From CAWCQC01 sp963819905 (GTDB taxonomy: Bacteria; Actinomycetota; Thermoleophilia; Gaiellales; Gaiellaceae), in assembly GCA_963819905.1 (NCBI GenBank), contig CAWFXP010000005.1, forward strand, positions 62,001 through 126,000: a DNA stretch of 64,000 bases, given 5' to 3'. The notes below the pieces were generated by a model. It searched no databases. It was not told where the DNA came from and worked only from the letters and a program-made list of their open reading frames with translations. Positions 30,246 through 39,355 of the stretch are shown piece by piece. Position 1 is the stretch's first letter. Each line of letters begins with the position of its first letter. A program made the translations under genes and the position numbers.

Positions 30246-30628
30246 TGCCTCGCCCCGCCGGAGAAGTACATGCTGAGGCCCAGGCCGAGCTCGACCGTGA
30301 AGGCGACCGCATAGACGAGCGCGCCCGCGATCGCCACGGTCGGGTTCACGGTGGCGACGGCGATCGCGACCACCATCAGCACGATCCCCCTCGTCATCAT
30401 CCCGAAGGCCACCACCCCGGACCCCTGGATGGTGGGCGCGCCGATGCCGGCGCGGTCGAGGACGAGACCGACGAGCTGTCCGGCCACCCAGAGCACGGCA
30501 CCGAGCGCCCAGCCCTTGAGCGGCCAGCCGGCGATGAGGAAGATCGGCAGCGCGAGCCCGACGACGAGACCTCCGGCCACGATCGGGACGCGCCGCTCGG
30601 GCATCGGGCGCGGCGTCAGGAAGGCCAC
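30242..30628 (-). CDS. AtpI-like small membrane protein of the ATP synthase operon
   Basis: About 128 aa with four hydrophobic segments (VPIVAGGLVVGLALPIFLI, WALGAVLWVAGQLVGLVL, GIVLMVVAIAVATV, VAIAGALVYAVAFTVEL). Position and size match AtpI-type assembly factors or the actinobacterial protein that precedes atpB, although sequence resemblance is weak. I chose GTG 30628, 7 nt after the previous stop; ATG 30604 is possible. Its stop overlaps the atpB start, so the two are coupled. Confidence 0.65.
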   Translation of the reverse strand: MAFLTPRPMPERRVPIVAGGLVVGLALPIFLIAGWPLKGWALGAVLWVAGQLVGLVLDRAGIGAPTIQGSGVVAFGMMTRGIVLMVVAIAVATVNPTVAIAGALVYAVAFTVELGLGLSMYFSGGARQ

Positions 30629-30635
30629 CGGGAGC

Positions 30636-30827
30636 CTACGCGTTCCGGTAGCGGACGATGACGGCGGCGACGCTCGCGGGCACCCCGACGAGAGCGCCGG
30701 CGGCGACGCCGTACCCGACGGAGCCCGCTGCAAGTCCGATCAGGGCGCCCACGCCGACGCACACGCAGAGGACGGTAAGCAGGAGCGCGCCCGCGCCGAG
30801 CGGGTCGATCCGAGTCCGGTGCGCCAT
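30636..30827 (-). CDS. Small two-helix membrane protein (AtpZ/AtpI-like)
   Basis: 63 aa from ATG 30827 (behind GGGAG), or 69 aa from an ATG 18 nt earlier. Two hydrophobic helices (ALLLTVLCVCVGVGALIGLA and GVAAGALVGVPASVAAVIV) follow a short basic N-terminus. It is first in the ATP synthase operon, like the AtpZ-type genes that help c-ring assembly or stability in other bacteria. This role is inferred from position only. Confidence 0.6.
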   Translation of the reverse strand: MAHRTRIDPLGAGALLLTVLCVCVGVGALIGLAAGSVGYGVAAGALVGVPASVAAVIVRYRNA

Positions 30828-30926
30828 GGCTGCAACTCCCGTCATCCGAGCCGGGGCCAGCTTACCAACAGCCCGGACTTCGTGACAACGAGAAGGCGCG
30901 TAACCGTGCTGAAACCGGGCGATCTG

Positions 30927-30949
30927 CGGCGGACTTTGTGCCTCCGCCG
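30927..30949 (-). terminator. Possible hairpin downstream of wecA-like gene
   Basis: A perfect 7-bp inverted repeat CGGCGGA / TCCGCCG with a 9-nt spacer lies 5 bp beyond the stop of the wecA/tagO-like gene, in the 126-bp gap before the ATP synthase operon. No T-run. It may terminate the upstream unit or allow partial read-through. Confidence 0.35.
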
Positions 30950-30953
30950 AGCC

Positions 30954-32087
30954 TCACGCGGTTTTGCGCTCCCGGCGCGTCTCCGCCTCGCGCCGCCAGA
31001 TCCCCCACTCCCGGACGCGCCGCAGCTTCAAGATCTCGAGCAGGAGCACGATGTAGGCGGACGCCGCGACGGCGACGACGCCGATGACGGAAGCGACCGC
31101 CGTCGGCCACAGGTTCCACTCGCCGTGCGCCCGGATCGGCAGGAACCGCGTCGCGAGAGCCGCGCCGGCGAGGATCGCACACCATCCCCACAGGTAGAGG
31201 ACCGCGCGCCGCTGGGAGAAGCCGATGTTCGCGAAGCGGTGGTGGAGGTGCCAGGCGTCGGCCTGGTAGAGCGGCTGGCCGTACTTGAGCCGCTTCGCGA
31301 AGACGAACGACGTATCGATGATCGGGACTGCGAGCGCGAGCAGCGGGAAGAAGAGGGCGACGGTCGCCGCCGTCTTCAGGAGGCCCTGGATCGAGACGGC
31401 GGCCAGCGTGAAGCCGAGCAGCATCGCGCCCGAGTCGCCCATGAAGATCCGCGCCGGGTAGAAGTTGTGGCGCAGGAAGCCGAAGCAGGCGCCGGCGACG
31501 ATGGCGGAGAGCACGGCCGCCTCGGGCTTCCCGAGCGAGAGGGCGATCACGGCGAACGTGGCGCCCGAGATCCCGCAGATCCCCGCGGCGAGCCCGTCCA
31601 TGCCGTCGACGAAGTTGACCATGTTCATCAGCGCCACGATCCAGAGCACGGAGACCGCCACGGCCAGCCATTCGGGAAGCGTCTGGATCCCGATGAACGG
31701 AAACGTGAACCGCTCGAGCGCCAGTCCGAACGCCACCGGGACGGCGGCGGCCGCGAACTGGCCGCCCAGCTTGCCGAACCACGGCAGGTCGTAGACGTCG
31801 TCGAGCAGCCCGACCACGGTCGCGATCGCGGCGCCGATCAGGATGCCGCGGTAGACGCCGTCGAGCGGCAGAAAGGCGATCGCCGGCACGAAGACGGCGA
31901 TGAAGAGCGCGAGACCGCCGAGCCGGGGAACCGGGCGCCGGTGCAGCTTGCGTCTCGCTCCGGGCTCGTCGACGACCCCGAACACCCGGGCGACGCCGCC
32001 GATGGCCGGCGTGAGAAGCAGCACGACCGCGAGCGCCACGAGGAAGCCCCAGAGGACGTCCTTGTGGTCGAGGAACGTGTCGAGCAT
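30954..32087 (-). CDS. Undecaprenyl-phosphate sugar-1-phosphate transferase (WecA/TagO family)
   Basis: Membrane enzyme that starts lipid-linked glycan synthesis by moving a HexNAc-1-P from its UDP-sugar onto undecaprenyl phosphate. Eleven or so membrane segments. The conserved cytoplasmic motifs are KLHRRPVPRLGGLA, VVGLLDDVYDLPWFGKL, MNMVNFVDGMDGLAAG (catalytic Asp region), and ARIFMGDSGAMLLGF. The HLHHR motif appears in DAWHLHHRFA. Length 377 aa. This gene next to the atp operon is a common arrangement in Actinobacteria. It probably feeds the LCP and exopolysaccharide pathways. Confidence 0.93.
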   Translation of the reverse strand: MLDTFLDHKDVLWGFLVALAVVLLLTPAIGGVARVFGVVDEPGARRKLHRRPVPRLGGLALFIAVFVPAIAFLPLDGVYRGILIGAAIATVVGLLDDVYDLPWFGKLGGQFAAAAVPVAFGLALERFTFPFIGIQTLPEWLAVAVSVLWIVALMNMVNFVDGMDGLAAGICGISGATFAVIALSLGKPEAAVLSAIVAGACFGFLRHNFYPARIFMGDSGAMLLGFTLAAVSIQGLLKTAATVALFFPLLALAVPIIDTSFVFAKRLKYGQPLYQADAWHLHHRFANIGFSQRRAVLYLWGWCAILAGAALATRFLPIRAHGEWNLWPTAVASVIGVVAVAASAYIVLLLEILKLRRVREWGIWRREAETRRERKTA

Positions 32088-32096
32088 CCCTACAGG

Positions 32097-32220
32097 GTAG
32101 GGGCCGGACCTGCCCGGCCCGCGCTACGGCGCAGTATCACGTATTCGATCGTTGTAGGGGCCGGACCTGTCCGGCCCGCGAAGCCCCGCGAACGTAGGGG
32201 CCGGACCTGTCCGGCCCGCG
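32097..32220. repeat. REP-like palindromic repeat cluster C (three copies)
   Basis: Three direct copies lie at 32097-32123 (one C-for-T change in the core), 32154-32180 and 32194-32220. Each is GTAG plus the 20-bp palindrome plus GCG. They fill the 150-bp gap between upp (minus, ends 32238) and the wecA-like gene (minus, starts 32087). Start-to-start intervals of 57 and 40 bp are irregular. Confidence 0.92.
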
Positions 32221-32237
32221 ATGACGCGCGCCGCAGA

Positions 32238-32894
32238 TCAACGGGTGCCGTAGAGCCGGTCGCCCGCGTCGCCGAGCCCGGGCACGATGAACCCGCGCTC
32301 GTTGAGGCCGCGGTCGATGGCGGCGACGACGATCCGCACGTCCGGATGGGCGCGGTGGATGCGCTCGATGCCTTCCGGCGCCGCGAGGAGCGCGATCAGT
32401 CTCACCGACTGCGCGCCGGCGGCCTTGACCGTCTCGACCGCCGCCGCCGTCGAGTTCCCCGTCGCGAGCATCGGATCGAGCAGAAGCACATCCCTGACTG
32501 CGATGTCCGTCGGCAGCTTGACGAAGTACTCGACGGCCTCGAGCGTCTCCTCGTCGCGGTAGAGGCCGATGAAGCCCACTCTCGCGCCCGAGACGAGCGA
32601 AAGGACGCCGTCCAGCATGCCGACGCCCGCACGGAGGATCGGGCAGACCGCCACCTTCTTGCCCGAGATGCGCTCGACATCGGCCTCCTCGTTCGGCGTC
32701 GTCACCCGCACGGTCTCCGTCGGGAGATCCTTCGTCGCTTCGTACGTGAGGAGCAGCGTGAGCTCGTTGACGAGCTGGCGGAACATCTGGGTGTTCGTCT
32801 GCTCGTCCCGGAGGAGGCCGAGCTTGTGCGCGACGAGCGGGTGCTCGACCGCGACCAGCTGCGGGGGGGCCGCCCCGGTCCGCTCGGCCGTCAT
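32238..32894 (-). CDS. upp: Uracil phosphoribosyltransferase
   Basis: Salvages uracil to UMP with PRPP. The PRPP loop is LLLDPMLATGNSTAAAV, and the C-terminal uracil-binding segment is GLNERGFIVPGLGDAGDRLYG. Further family segments are VEHPLVAHKLGLLRDEQT and PILRAGVGMLDG. I place the start at ATG 32894 (TAERTGAAPPQL), which overlaps the glyA stop (ATGA) and gives 218 aa. The longer open frame upstream is antisense-free read-through of glyA in another frame. Confidence 0.96.
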   Translation of the reverse strand: MTAERTGAAPPQLVAVEHPLVAHKLGLLRDEQTNTQMFRQLVNELTLLLTYEATKDLPTETVRVTTPNEEADVERISGKKVAVCPILRAGVGMLDGVLSLVSGARVGFIGLYRDEETLEAVEYFVKLPTDIAVRDVLLLDPMLATGNSTAAAVETVKAAGAQSVRLIALLAAPEGIERIHRAHPDVRIVVAAIDRGLNERGFIVPGLGDAGDRLYGTR

Positions 32895-34180
32895 GCCTCG
32901 AACGTCGTGAACCCGCGGAACCCCGGGTAGAGCGGCCGCGCCTCGCAGAGCGCGAGGCTGCGCGCCCGCAGTGCCTCGAGGCCGGCGTTCGGGGCCAGCG
33001 CGTCGACGATGATGCTCCCCACCTCGCGCAGGTCGTCCTCGTCGAACCCGCGCATCGTCACCGCCGGGGTTCCCAGCCGCACGCCGGACGCAACCGTCGG
33101 CGGACGCTCGTCGTACGGCACGGTGTTCCGGTTGGCGGTGATGAGGACGTCGTGCAGACGTTCCTCGGCCTCCTTCCCGGTCCAGTCTGAGCGGCGCAGG
33201 TCGAGCTGCACGAGATGGGTGTCCGTCCCGCCCGTCAGCAGGTCGATGCCGCCCGCTGCCAGGGTCTCCGCCAGCACGTCCGCGTTCGCGCGGACCTGCG
33301 CCTGGTACGCGCGGAAGGGCTCCGAGGCGGCGATCCGAAAGCACGTCGCCTTGGCCGCGATCGCATGCTCGAGCGGGCCACCCTGCATTCCCGGGAACAC
33401 CGCCCGGTCGAGAGGCTTCGCGTGCTCCTCCTTGCAGAGCACGAAGCCGCCGCGCGGGCCGGCAAGCGTCTTGTGGGTCGTCGAGGTCACGAAGTCGCAG
33501 TGCGGCGTCGGGTTCGGGTGCAGCCCCGCCGCGACGAGCCCGGCGAAGTGGGCCATGTCGCACAGGAGAAGCGCGCCGGCCTCGTCGGCGATCTCGCGGA
33601 ACCGGTCGGCCTCGATCGTCCGCGGATACGCGGACGCGCCGCAGACAATCAGCTTCGGCCGGTGCTCGAGCGCAAGCCGGCGCACCTCGTCGAAGTCGAT
33701 CAGCCCGGTCTCCCTCTCGACCCCGTACGCGACGACCGAGTACAGGTGCCCGGAGAAGTTGACCTTGTGGCCGTGCGTCAGGTGTCCGCCGTGGTCGAGC
33801 CGCATCGCCAGGATCGTGTCCCCGGGCTCGAGGCACGCGAAGTAGACGGCCATGTTGGTCTGCGCCCCGGCGTGCGGCTGCACGTTCGCGTGCTCGGCGG
33901 CGAAGAGCTCCTTCGCGCGGTCGATCGCGAGCTGCTCGATCTCGTCGACCACCTCGCAGCCCCCGTAATAGCGCCGCCCCGGGTACCCCTCCGCGTATTT
34001 GTTCGTCGGTACCGAGCCGACCGCCTCGAGCACCGCCGGCCAGGTGAAGTTCTCGGATGCGATCAGCTCGATCTGACCGCGCTGGCGCTCGAGCTCGCGG
34101 GCGAGCAGCTCGGCGACGTCCGGATCGACGTCCGCGAGACCCGTTGTCTGCAGCGTCTCGATTCCCCCGATCACGGCCAT
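32891..34180 (-). CDS. glyA: Serine hydroxymethyltransferase
   Basis: PLP enzyme interconverting serine and glycine with tetrahydrofolate. Key elements are the N-terminal RQRGQIELIASENFTWPAV, the tyrosine-rich loop NKYAEGYPGRRYYGGCE, the PLP lysine in STTHKTLAGPRGG, and MQGGPLEHAIAAKA. Length 429 aa. It lies between sua5-type tsaC and upp with a 4-bp overlap to upp, a common Gram-positive neighbourhood. Confidence 0.98.
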   Translation of the reverse strand: MAVIGGIETLQTTGLADVDPDVAELLARELERQRGQIELIASENFTWPAVLEAVGSVPTNKYAEGYPGRRYYGGCEVVDEIEQLAIDRAKELFAAEHANVQPHAGAQTNMAVYFACLEPGDTILAMRLDHGGHLTHGHKVNFSGHLYSVVAYGVERETGLIDFDEVRRLALEHRPKLIVCGASAYPRTIEADRFREIADEAGALLLCDMAHFAGLVAAGLHPNPTPHCDFVTSTTHKTLAGPRGGFVLCKEEHAKPLDRAVFPGMQGGPLEHAIAAKATCFRIAASEPFRAYQAQVRANADVLAETLAAGGIDLLTGGTDTHLVQLDLRRSDWTGKEAEERLHDVLITANRNTVPYDERPPTVASGVRLGTPAVTMRGFDEDDLREVGSIIVDALAPNAGLEALRARSLALCEARPLYPGFRGFTTFEA

Positions 34181-34208
34181 GGCTGGATCGTAGATGGTCG
34201 GTCGGGGG

Positions 34209-34808
34209 TCAGCCGGTGGCGACCCGGATGCGGGCGAGCGCGTCGGCCGCGGGCACGGCGCCCTCGCGCACGATCGCCGGATCCCGGCCGGTCAGGTCGA
34301 CGACGGTCGACGGCGTGCCGGGCAGCTTGCCTCCGTCGAGCACCGCGGCCGCCCCCGCGAGCAGCTCCTCCGAGAGGTCGGCGAGCGTCCTCGGCTCGGC
34401 GCCGCCGTGGAGGTTCGCGCTCGTCGAGGCAAGCACGCCGACCCGCTCGACGGCCTCCCGGGCCTCTTGGGGGAGCTCGGGCACGCGGATCCCGATCGCC
34501 TCCGGCGTCCCGCCGCACAGCCAGCGAAACCGCCTCGCGGGGTTCGGAAGTACGAGCGTGTACGGGCCCGGCAGGAGCGCCCGGGCGGTTACCGCCGCGC
34601 GGCCGCGGAGCTCGGGGACGGCGTCCAGGATCGCGTCGAGGTCGGCGGCCATGAGGGCGCACGGCATCGACTCGGGTCGACGCTTGAGCGCGTAGAGCCT
34701 GCGGGCAGGTGCCTCGCGGTAGCCGTCGGCGACCAGCCCGTACACCGTGTCGGTGGGGATGATCGCGAGACTGCCGGCGCGGAGGGCGCTGACGACGTCG
34801 GCTGTCAT
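34209..34808 (-). CDS. tsaC: Threonylcarbamoyl-AMP synthase (Sua5/YciO/YrdC)
   Basis: Makes threonylcarbamoyl-AMP for the t6A37 modification of ANN-decoding tRNAs. Signature segments are LAIIPTDTVYGLVADG, RRLYALKRRPESMP, ARALLPGPYTLVLP, IGIRVPELP and LASTSANLHGG. Length 199 aa, the single-domain form without the Sua5 C-terminal domain. It is next to prmC, matching the widespread prfA-prmC-sua5-glyA arrangement. Confidence 0.94.
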   Translation of the reverse strand: MTADVVSALRAGSLAIIPTDTVYGLVADGYREAPARRLYALKRRPESMPCALMAADLDAILDAVPELRGRAAVTARALLPGPYTLVLPNPARRFRWLCGGTPEAIGIRVPELPQEAREAVERVGVLASTSANLHGGAEPRTLADLSEELLAGAAAVLDGGKLPGTPSTVVDLTGRDPAIVREGAVPAADALARIRVATG

Positions 34809-34817
34809 CGTTGCCTG

Positions 34818-35654
34818 CTAGGCGCCCGGCTGGCGCGCCTCGACCACCCGGTCGCGAAGGCTCAGGTCGGGTGTCGCCGCGACGTCCTTGTAGCCGAGCG
34901 CGCGCAGCTCGGCCGCAACCTCGGCGGCCCGTCGCTCCGCCGTCTCCACGACGAGCCAGCCGTCCGGGCGAAGGACCTCGCGCCCGCGCCGGGCGACGGC
35001 CGCCGTCTGCCCCGAGCCGACGACCGCTTCGTAGGGCTCGTACAGCCTGATCTCCGGCTCGAGCGACTCGTACTCCTCCGGCAGCACGTACGGCGGGTTC
35101 GTCGCCACCAGGTCGAAGGGCCCCCGGTGGCCGGCGACGAGGTTGCCGAGCACGAGCTCGACCCGCCCCTCGAGGCCGGTGCGGCGTCGGTTCTCCGCGG
35201 CGAGCGCGAGCGCGTCGGCCGAGATGTCGGTCGCGACCACCCTGGCGTCCGGGTGCTCGCTCGCGATCGCGAGCGCGATCGCGCCCGAGCCGGTGCCGAC
35301 GTCGAGGACGAGCGGCGAGGCCCGGCCCTCGAGCCGGGCGAGGCACCGCTCGACGAGCACCTCCGTCTCCGGCCGGGGGACGAGGACGCGCGGGTCGACG
35401 GTCAGGGTCAGACCACGAAATCCCCACTCGCCGATGATGTACGCGGCCGGCTCCCGGCGCGCGCGGCGAGCGACGTACGACTCGACCCGCTCCTCCTCGT
35501 CGCTCGTGAGCTCCCGCCCCGGCTCTGCGAAGAGCTCCGTCCGCGTCACCCCGAGCGCGTCGGCGACGAGGATCTCGGCGTCGACGTGCGGCGACTCGCA
35601 GCCTGCCTCGCGCAGCCGGTCGCCGGCCCGTTGGAGCGCCTCGCGGCGGGTCAC
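34818..35654 (-). CDS. prmC: Release factor glutamine methyltransferase
   Basis: Methylates the glutamine of the GGQ motif of RF1 and RF2. The N-terminal helical domain (about 1-80) is followed by the SAM-binding motif VLDVGTGSGAIALAIA and the substrate motif LVATNPPYVLP. Length 278 aa. Its start overlaps the prfA stop by 4 bp, tying modifier to substrate. The prfB substrate is 31 kb away in the same window. Confidence 0.95.
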   Translation of the reverse strand: MTRREALQRAGDRLREAGCESPHVDAEILVADALGVTRTELFAEPGRELTSDEEERVESYVARRARREPAAYIIGEWGFRGLTLTVDPRVLVPRPETEVLVERCLARLEGRASPLVLDVGTGSGAIALAIASEHPDARVVATDISADALALAAENRRRTGLEGRVELVLGNLVAGHRGPFDLVATNPPYVLPEEYESLEPEIRLYEPYEAVVGSGQTAAVARRGREVLRPDGWLVVETAERRAAEVAAELRALGYKDVAATPDLSLRDRVVEARQPGA

Positions 35655-36697
35655 GCGGACGCCAGCTCGAGGGCCCGGCGGCGGCCCTCCGCCGCGAGCG
35701 CGTCGGTCAGCTCACCCAGGTCACCGTCGAGGACGGCCTCGAGCCGGTGCAGCGTCACCTTGATGCGGTGATCCGTGACGCGGTTCTCCGGGTAGTTGTA
35801 CGTGCGGATCTTCTCCGAGCGCTCGCCCGTCCCGATCTGGGCCCGCCGCGCCTGCGAGACCTCCTCCTCCTGCCTGCGCCGCTCGAGCTCGAGCAGCCGC
35901 GCGCGCAGGACGCGCAGTGCCTTCTGCTTGTTCTGGAGCTGTGACTTCTCGTCCTGCATGGCCACCACGAGGCCCGTCGGCAAGTGCGTGACCCGCACGG
36001 CCGAGTCGGTCGTGTTGACGCTCTGCCCGCCGGGACCGGTCGAGCGGTAGACGTCGATCTTGAGGTCGCCCGGATCGATCTCCACGTCGACGTCCTCGGC
36101 CTCGGGCATGACGGCGACGGTCGCCGTGGAGGTGTGGATGCGCCCCTGGGACTCGGTCACGGGGACGCGCTGAACGCGGTGGGTGCCTCCCTCCCACTTG
36201 AAGACGGAGTACGCGCCGTCCCCCTTGACGGCGAACGTCACCTCCTTGTAGCCGCCGGCCTCGTTCGGGCTCGAGCCGAGGATCTCGATGCGAAACCCCC
36301 GGCGCTCGCCGTAGCGGCTGAGCATGCGCATGACGTCCGCCGCCCAGAGCGCAGCCTCATCACCGCCGACGCCGTGGCGTATCTCGACGAGGACGTCCTT
36401 CTCGTCGGCGGGATCGCGTTCGACGAGCGCCACCTTCAGCTCCTCCTCGATCCCGGCGAGGCGCTCCTCGGCCTCGGGCAGGAGCTCGCGAAGGTCCTCG
36501 TCGTCTCGCGCCGTCTCGACATCCTCGCGCGCCTCGCGCCACTGCTGGGCCAGGCGGTACGGCTCCTCCAGCTCCTTCAGCCGGCGGCCGGCTACGGCGG
36601 CGCCCTGGCGGTCCGAGAAGACCTCGGGATCGCTCATTCGCTCCTGCGCCTCCGCGTAGGAACGCTCGAGCTCGGCCACGAGGTCGTCGATCGCCAT
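35651..36697 (-). CDS. prfA: Peptide chain release factor 1
   Basis: Terminates at UAA and UAG. The codon-reading tripeptide PVT lies at about residues 179-181 (HRVQRVPVTESQGR), in place of RF2's SPF. The GGQ is at about 223-225 (GPGGQSVNTTDSAVRVTH). Length 348 aa is normal. First gene of the prfA-prmC-tsaC-glyA-upp run, 20 bp downstream of a glycosyltransferase gene. Confidence 0.98.
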   Translation of the reverse strand: MAIDDLVAELERSYAEAQERMSDPEVFSDRQGAAVAGRRLKELEEPYRLAQQWREAREDVETARDDEDLRELLPEAEERLAGIEEELKVALVERDPADEKDVLVEIRHGVGGDEAALWAADVMRMLSRYGERRGFRIEILGSSPNEAGGYKEVTFAVKGDGAYSVFKWEGGTHRVQRVPVTESQGRIHTSTATVAVMPEAEDVDVEIDPGDLKIDVYRSTGPGGQSVNTTDSAVRVTHLPTGLVVAMQDEKSQLQNKQKALRVLRARLLELERRRQEEEVSQARRAQIGTGERSEKIRTYNYPENRVTDHRIKVTLHRLEAVLDGDLGELTDALAAEGRRRALELASA

Positions 36698-36717
36698 GCC
36701 CTGCAGGATAGACCGGG

Positions 36718-37890
36718 CTAGCGCCGGTCACGGGCGGCCGCAGCCGCCAGGCACAGCCGCTCGAGCGCCTCGGCGCTGCGCGCCCAGATCGCGTGCTGCT
36801 CCACGAACCTCCGGCCCGCGGCCGCGAGCCCGCGTCGCTCCGCCTCGTCACGGAACAGGCGGACCACCGTACCGGCGACCCCGCCCGCGTGGTCTGCCAC
36901 GGCGAGCGGCGGCACCTGCCCGTCGACTTCCATCCCCTCGGCCACGACCGGGGTGGTGACGACCGCGACCTCCATGGCCATCGCCTCCAGCACCTTGTTC
37001 TGCTGGCCCGACGCGAACCGGAGAGGGGCGACGAACACGGCCGCTCCCTCGAGGTAGGGGCGAACGTCCTCGACGAAACCGGTCACGGTGACGTCCCTCC
37101 GAGCATCACGCGCGGCGAGGGCCGGCTTGGGATCGCGCCCGACGATCACCGCCTCCGCTTCGGGAACCTGCTTCTGGACAAGCGGTAGGACCTCGTCCGC
37201 GAGCACCATCGCAGCGTCCTCGTTCGGCCCGTAGTCCATGACGCCGGTGAAGACGAGCAGCCGGCTCTTGCCCTGCGGCTCCGTCCGCCGGCGCCAGTAG
37301 TCGAGCTCGACGCCGTTCGGGATCACCGCGGCGTCCGAGCGGGCGCCCATCACCGCATCGCGGTCGCGGGCCGAGATGAACGAGACGTAGGGCGTGGCCC
37401 GCGCCAGCCCGCGCTCCTGGCGCTTGACCGCGGCCGCGTACGCGAGGACGAGTGGACGCCTGCGACGCGGCAGAGTCGCGGCCCGTGCCCGGATACGCAT
37501 GGAGTCGGCGTCGCAGACGTCGGCGACGAGGGGCAGCCCTTCGGTGCCCTTCCAGACCGGCAGAAGCGGCTTGCCGTGCAGGACGGCGACGTCGAACGGC
37601 CGCTCCGCGTGCTGTCTCGCCAGCTCGGCCCGCATGCGCCCCATGGCGGCCCGATAGGCGCGCGTCCGCTCGCGGCGGCCGGCCGAGCGGCCGACGCCTG
37701 TCTCGAAGATCTCCACCCGCTCGGTCAGGCCGGCGACGTCCGCCTGCATCGCATCCGGCACCGGCACCTCGCTCAGGGTGAGCAGCGTGATCTCGTGGCG
37801 CGGAGCCAGCTCCCGGATCAGGTGGTACTGGCGGGCCGACCCCCGCATCTGCGGGTGCTGGAACGTGAAGGTGAGGAAGACGATCCTCAA
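36718..37890 (-). CDS. GT4-like (GT-B fold) glycosyltransferase
   Basis: 390 aa with two Rossmann-like halves. The N-terminal half starts MRIVFLTFTFQHPQMRGSAR. The C-terminal half begins at about residue 205 (LLVFTGVMDYGPNEDAAM) and has VIVGRDPKP and VTGFVEDVRPYLEGAAVFVA. The acceptor/donor-site segment APLRFASGQQNKVLEAMAME replaces the usual E-x7-E core. It resembles sugar transferases with a TuaH/PEP-CTERM/exosortase-locus style (GT4/Glyco_trans_1_4). Its donor and acceptor are unknown. Confidence 0.85.
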   Translation of the reverse strand: MRIVFLTFTFQHPQMRGSARQYHLIRELAPRHEITLLTLSEVPVPDAMQADVAGLTERVEIFETGVGRSAGRRERTRAYRAAMGRMRAELARQHAERPFDVAVLHGKPLLPVWKGTEGLPLVADVCDADSMRIRARAATLPRRRRPLVLAYAAAVKRQERGLARATPYVSFISARDRDAVMGARSDAAVIPNGVELDYWRRRTEPQGKSRLLVFTGVMDYGPNEDAAMVLADEVLPLVQKQVPEAEAVIVGRDPKPALAARDARRDVTVTGFVEDVRPYLEGAAVFVAPLRFASGQQNKVLEAMAMEVAVVTTPVVAEGMEVDGQVPPLAVADHAGGVAGTVVRLFRDEAERRGLAAAGRRFVEQHAIWARSAEALERLCLAAAAARDRR

Positions 37891-37904
37891 CCCGCCGGCG
37901 GTGG

Positions 37905-38330
37905 TCAGCGCTCGAGCGTCGCGGTATGGCTGATCGAGACGGCCGCGAGCGCCTTGGAGACCGGACAGTTCTTCGCGGCCTCGGCCGCCGCGGCGTCGAA
38001 CGCCTGTGCGTCGATCCCCGGCACGCGCCCGCGAACCGCGACTTCGATCCCGGTGACCCCTTCACCCGCCTGGAAGCCGACCGTCGTCGTGACGTCCAGC
38101 TGCTCCGGCGGCGTGCCCGCCTGCGCGAGCGCGTGCGAGAGCGCCATTGAGAAGCACGACGCGTGCGCGGCCGCGATCAGCTCCTCCGGGCTCGTCGCCT
38201 GCTCGCCCTCCTCTGCCCGCTTCGGCCAGCTCACGGCCAGGTCGAAGGCGCCGCTCGCGCCCTTGACCGTTCCCCTCCCTTCGAGGAGATTCCCGTTCCA
38301 TACGGCGTCTGCCCGCTTCCGAACGGCCAC
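37905..38330 (-). CDS. OsmC/Ohr-family peroxiredoxin
   Basis: Thiol-dependent reductase of organic hydroperoxides. The two redox cysteines are Cys59 (AAHASCFSMALSHAL) and Cys122 (AAKNCPVSKAL). Length 141 aa and the start AVRKRADAVWNGNLLEGRG match the OsmC subgroup. The GTG start has a good AAAGGAG ribosome site. It lies between DUF1385 and the glycosyltransferase with no obvious functional link. Confidence 0.93.
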   Translation of the reverse strand: MAVRKRADAVWNGNLLEGRGTVKGASGAFDLAVSWPKRAEEGEQATSPEELIAAAHASCFSMALSHALAQAGTPPEQLDVTTTVGFQAGEGVTGIEVAVRGRVPGIDAQAFDAAAAEAAKNCPVSKALAAVSISHTATLER

Positions 38331-38378
38331 TCCGGCTCCTTTCGTCGTGTCAGCTCCCCGCGCTCTCGGGCGGGGAGC

Positions 38379-39290
38379 TCATGCCATGATCTCGACCTTG
38401 CGCTCCTCCGGGGTCAACCTGCCCTCCAGGCGGAGCACCTCCCGCAGCGCGCGAATCGAGACCTCGACCTGGTCGAGCGTCGGCTCGCGCGTCGTCAGCC
38501 GCTGGAGCCACAGCCCGGGCGCCAGGACGAGCCGGAGCGCTCGGTTGTCCGAGTGACGGCCGGCGAACCGGATCACCTCGTAGGCGAGGCCCGCGATCAG
38601 CGGCAGCGCCAGGATGCGAGAGATGATGAGCCAGTACCACGGCATCTTCCCGAAGAACGCGAAGACGAAGATCGCGATGACCATCACGTAGAGGAGGAAG
38701 GCCGTGCCGCAGCGGACGTGGAGCAGGCTGTGGCGCTGCACCGTTTCCGGCTCGAGCGGATCCCCCGCCTCGTAGGCGTTGATCGCCTTGTGCTCCGCCG
38801 CGTGGTACTGGAAGACGCGGCGCAGGTCCGGCCAGAGGGAGATGAGCGTCAGGTAGGTGATGAAGATCGCAACCCGGATGAGCCCTTCGACGATCACGAA
38901 CCAGGTGTCGCCGACGGGCAGCCAATTCGAGATGAGGGCGGGCGAGACCTTGAAGAGGACGATCGCGAAGCCGATCGCGATGGCGAACGCGAAGATGAGC
39001 TGCGTGCGGGTGAGCTCGGGTGCCGGCTCGCCGTCCTCGCGCTCCTCCTGGGCCGCGTAGTTCGCGGAGATGGCGAGAGCCCGAAAGCCGATCGCAAGCG
39101 ACTCGCCGAGGGCCACCACCCCGCGAACGACCGGCAGTCGCAGCCAGCGGTGCCGGGCGAGCACCGACGAGATGGGATAGTCGACCTGGGCGATCTCTCC
39201 GTCGGGCTTGCGAACGGCGAGCGCCCACGCCGACGGTCCGCGCATCATCACGCCCTCGAGGACCGCCTGGCCGCCGATCGGGGCGCTCAT
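38379..39290 (-). CDS. DUF1385 integral membrane protein
   Basis: About 303 aa. It begins APIGGQAVLEGVMMRGPSAW, the signature of the DUF1385 family, with several membrane segments and a C-terminal helix containing QRLTTREPTLDQVEVSI. It also has the invariant region YHAAEHKAINAYEAGDPL and a following RCGTAFLL. The start at ATG 39290 is preferred over a GTG five codons earlier. The molecular function is not established. Adjacency to rpmE and prfA is conserved in many Gram-positive bacteria. Confidence 0.9.
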   Translation of the reverse strand: MSAPIGGQAVLEGVMMRGPSAWALAVRKPDGEIAQVDYPISSVLARHRWLRLPVVRGVVALGESLAIGFRALAISANYAAQEEREDGEPAPELTRTQLIFAFAIAIGFAIVLFKVSPALISNWLPVGDTWFVIVEGLIRVAIFITYLTLISLWPDLRRVFQYHAAEHKAINAYEAGDPLEPETVQRHSLLHVRCGTAFLLYVMVIAIFVFAFFGKMPWYWLIISRILALPLIAGLAYEVIRFAGRHSDNRALRLVLAPGLWLQRLTTREPTLDQVEVSIRALREVLRLEGRLTPEERKVEIMA

Positions 39291-39355
39291 GCCCGGCCCC
39301 CGCACTCGCAGCGACGTCCGAGGACTGCGCGGCGTGTCACGGGATCAGCTCCCGC

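Noticed and set aside
32097..32220. Three regularly appearing repeats resembling a small CRISPR array
   Set aside because: The unit is itself a full palindrome, the spacing (57 and 40 bp) is irregular, the same unit occurs elsewhere singly and in both orientations, and there are no cas genes.
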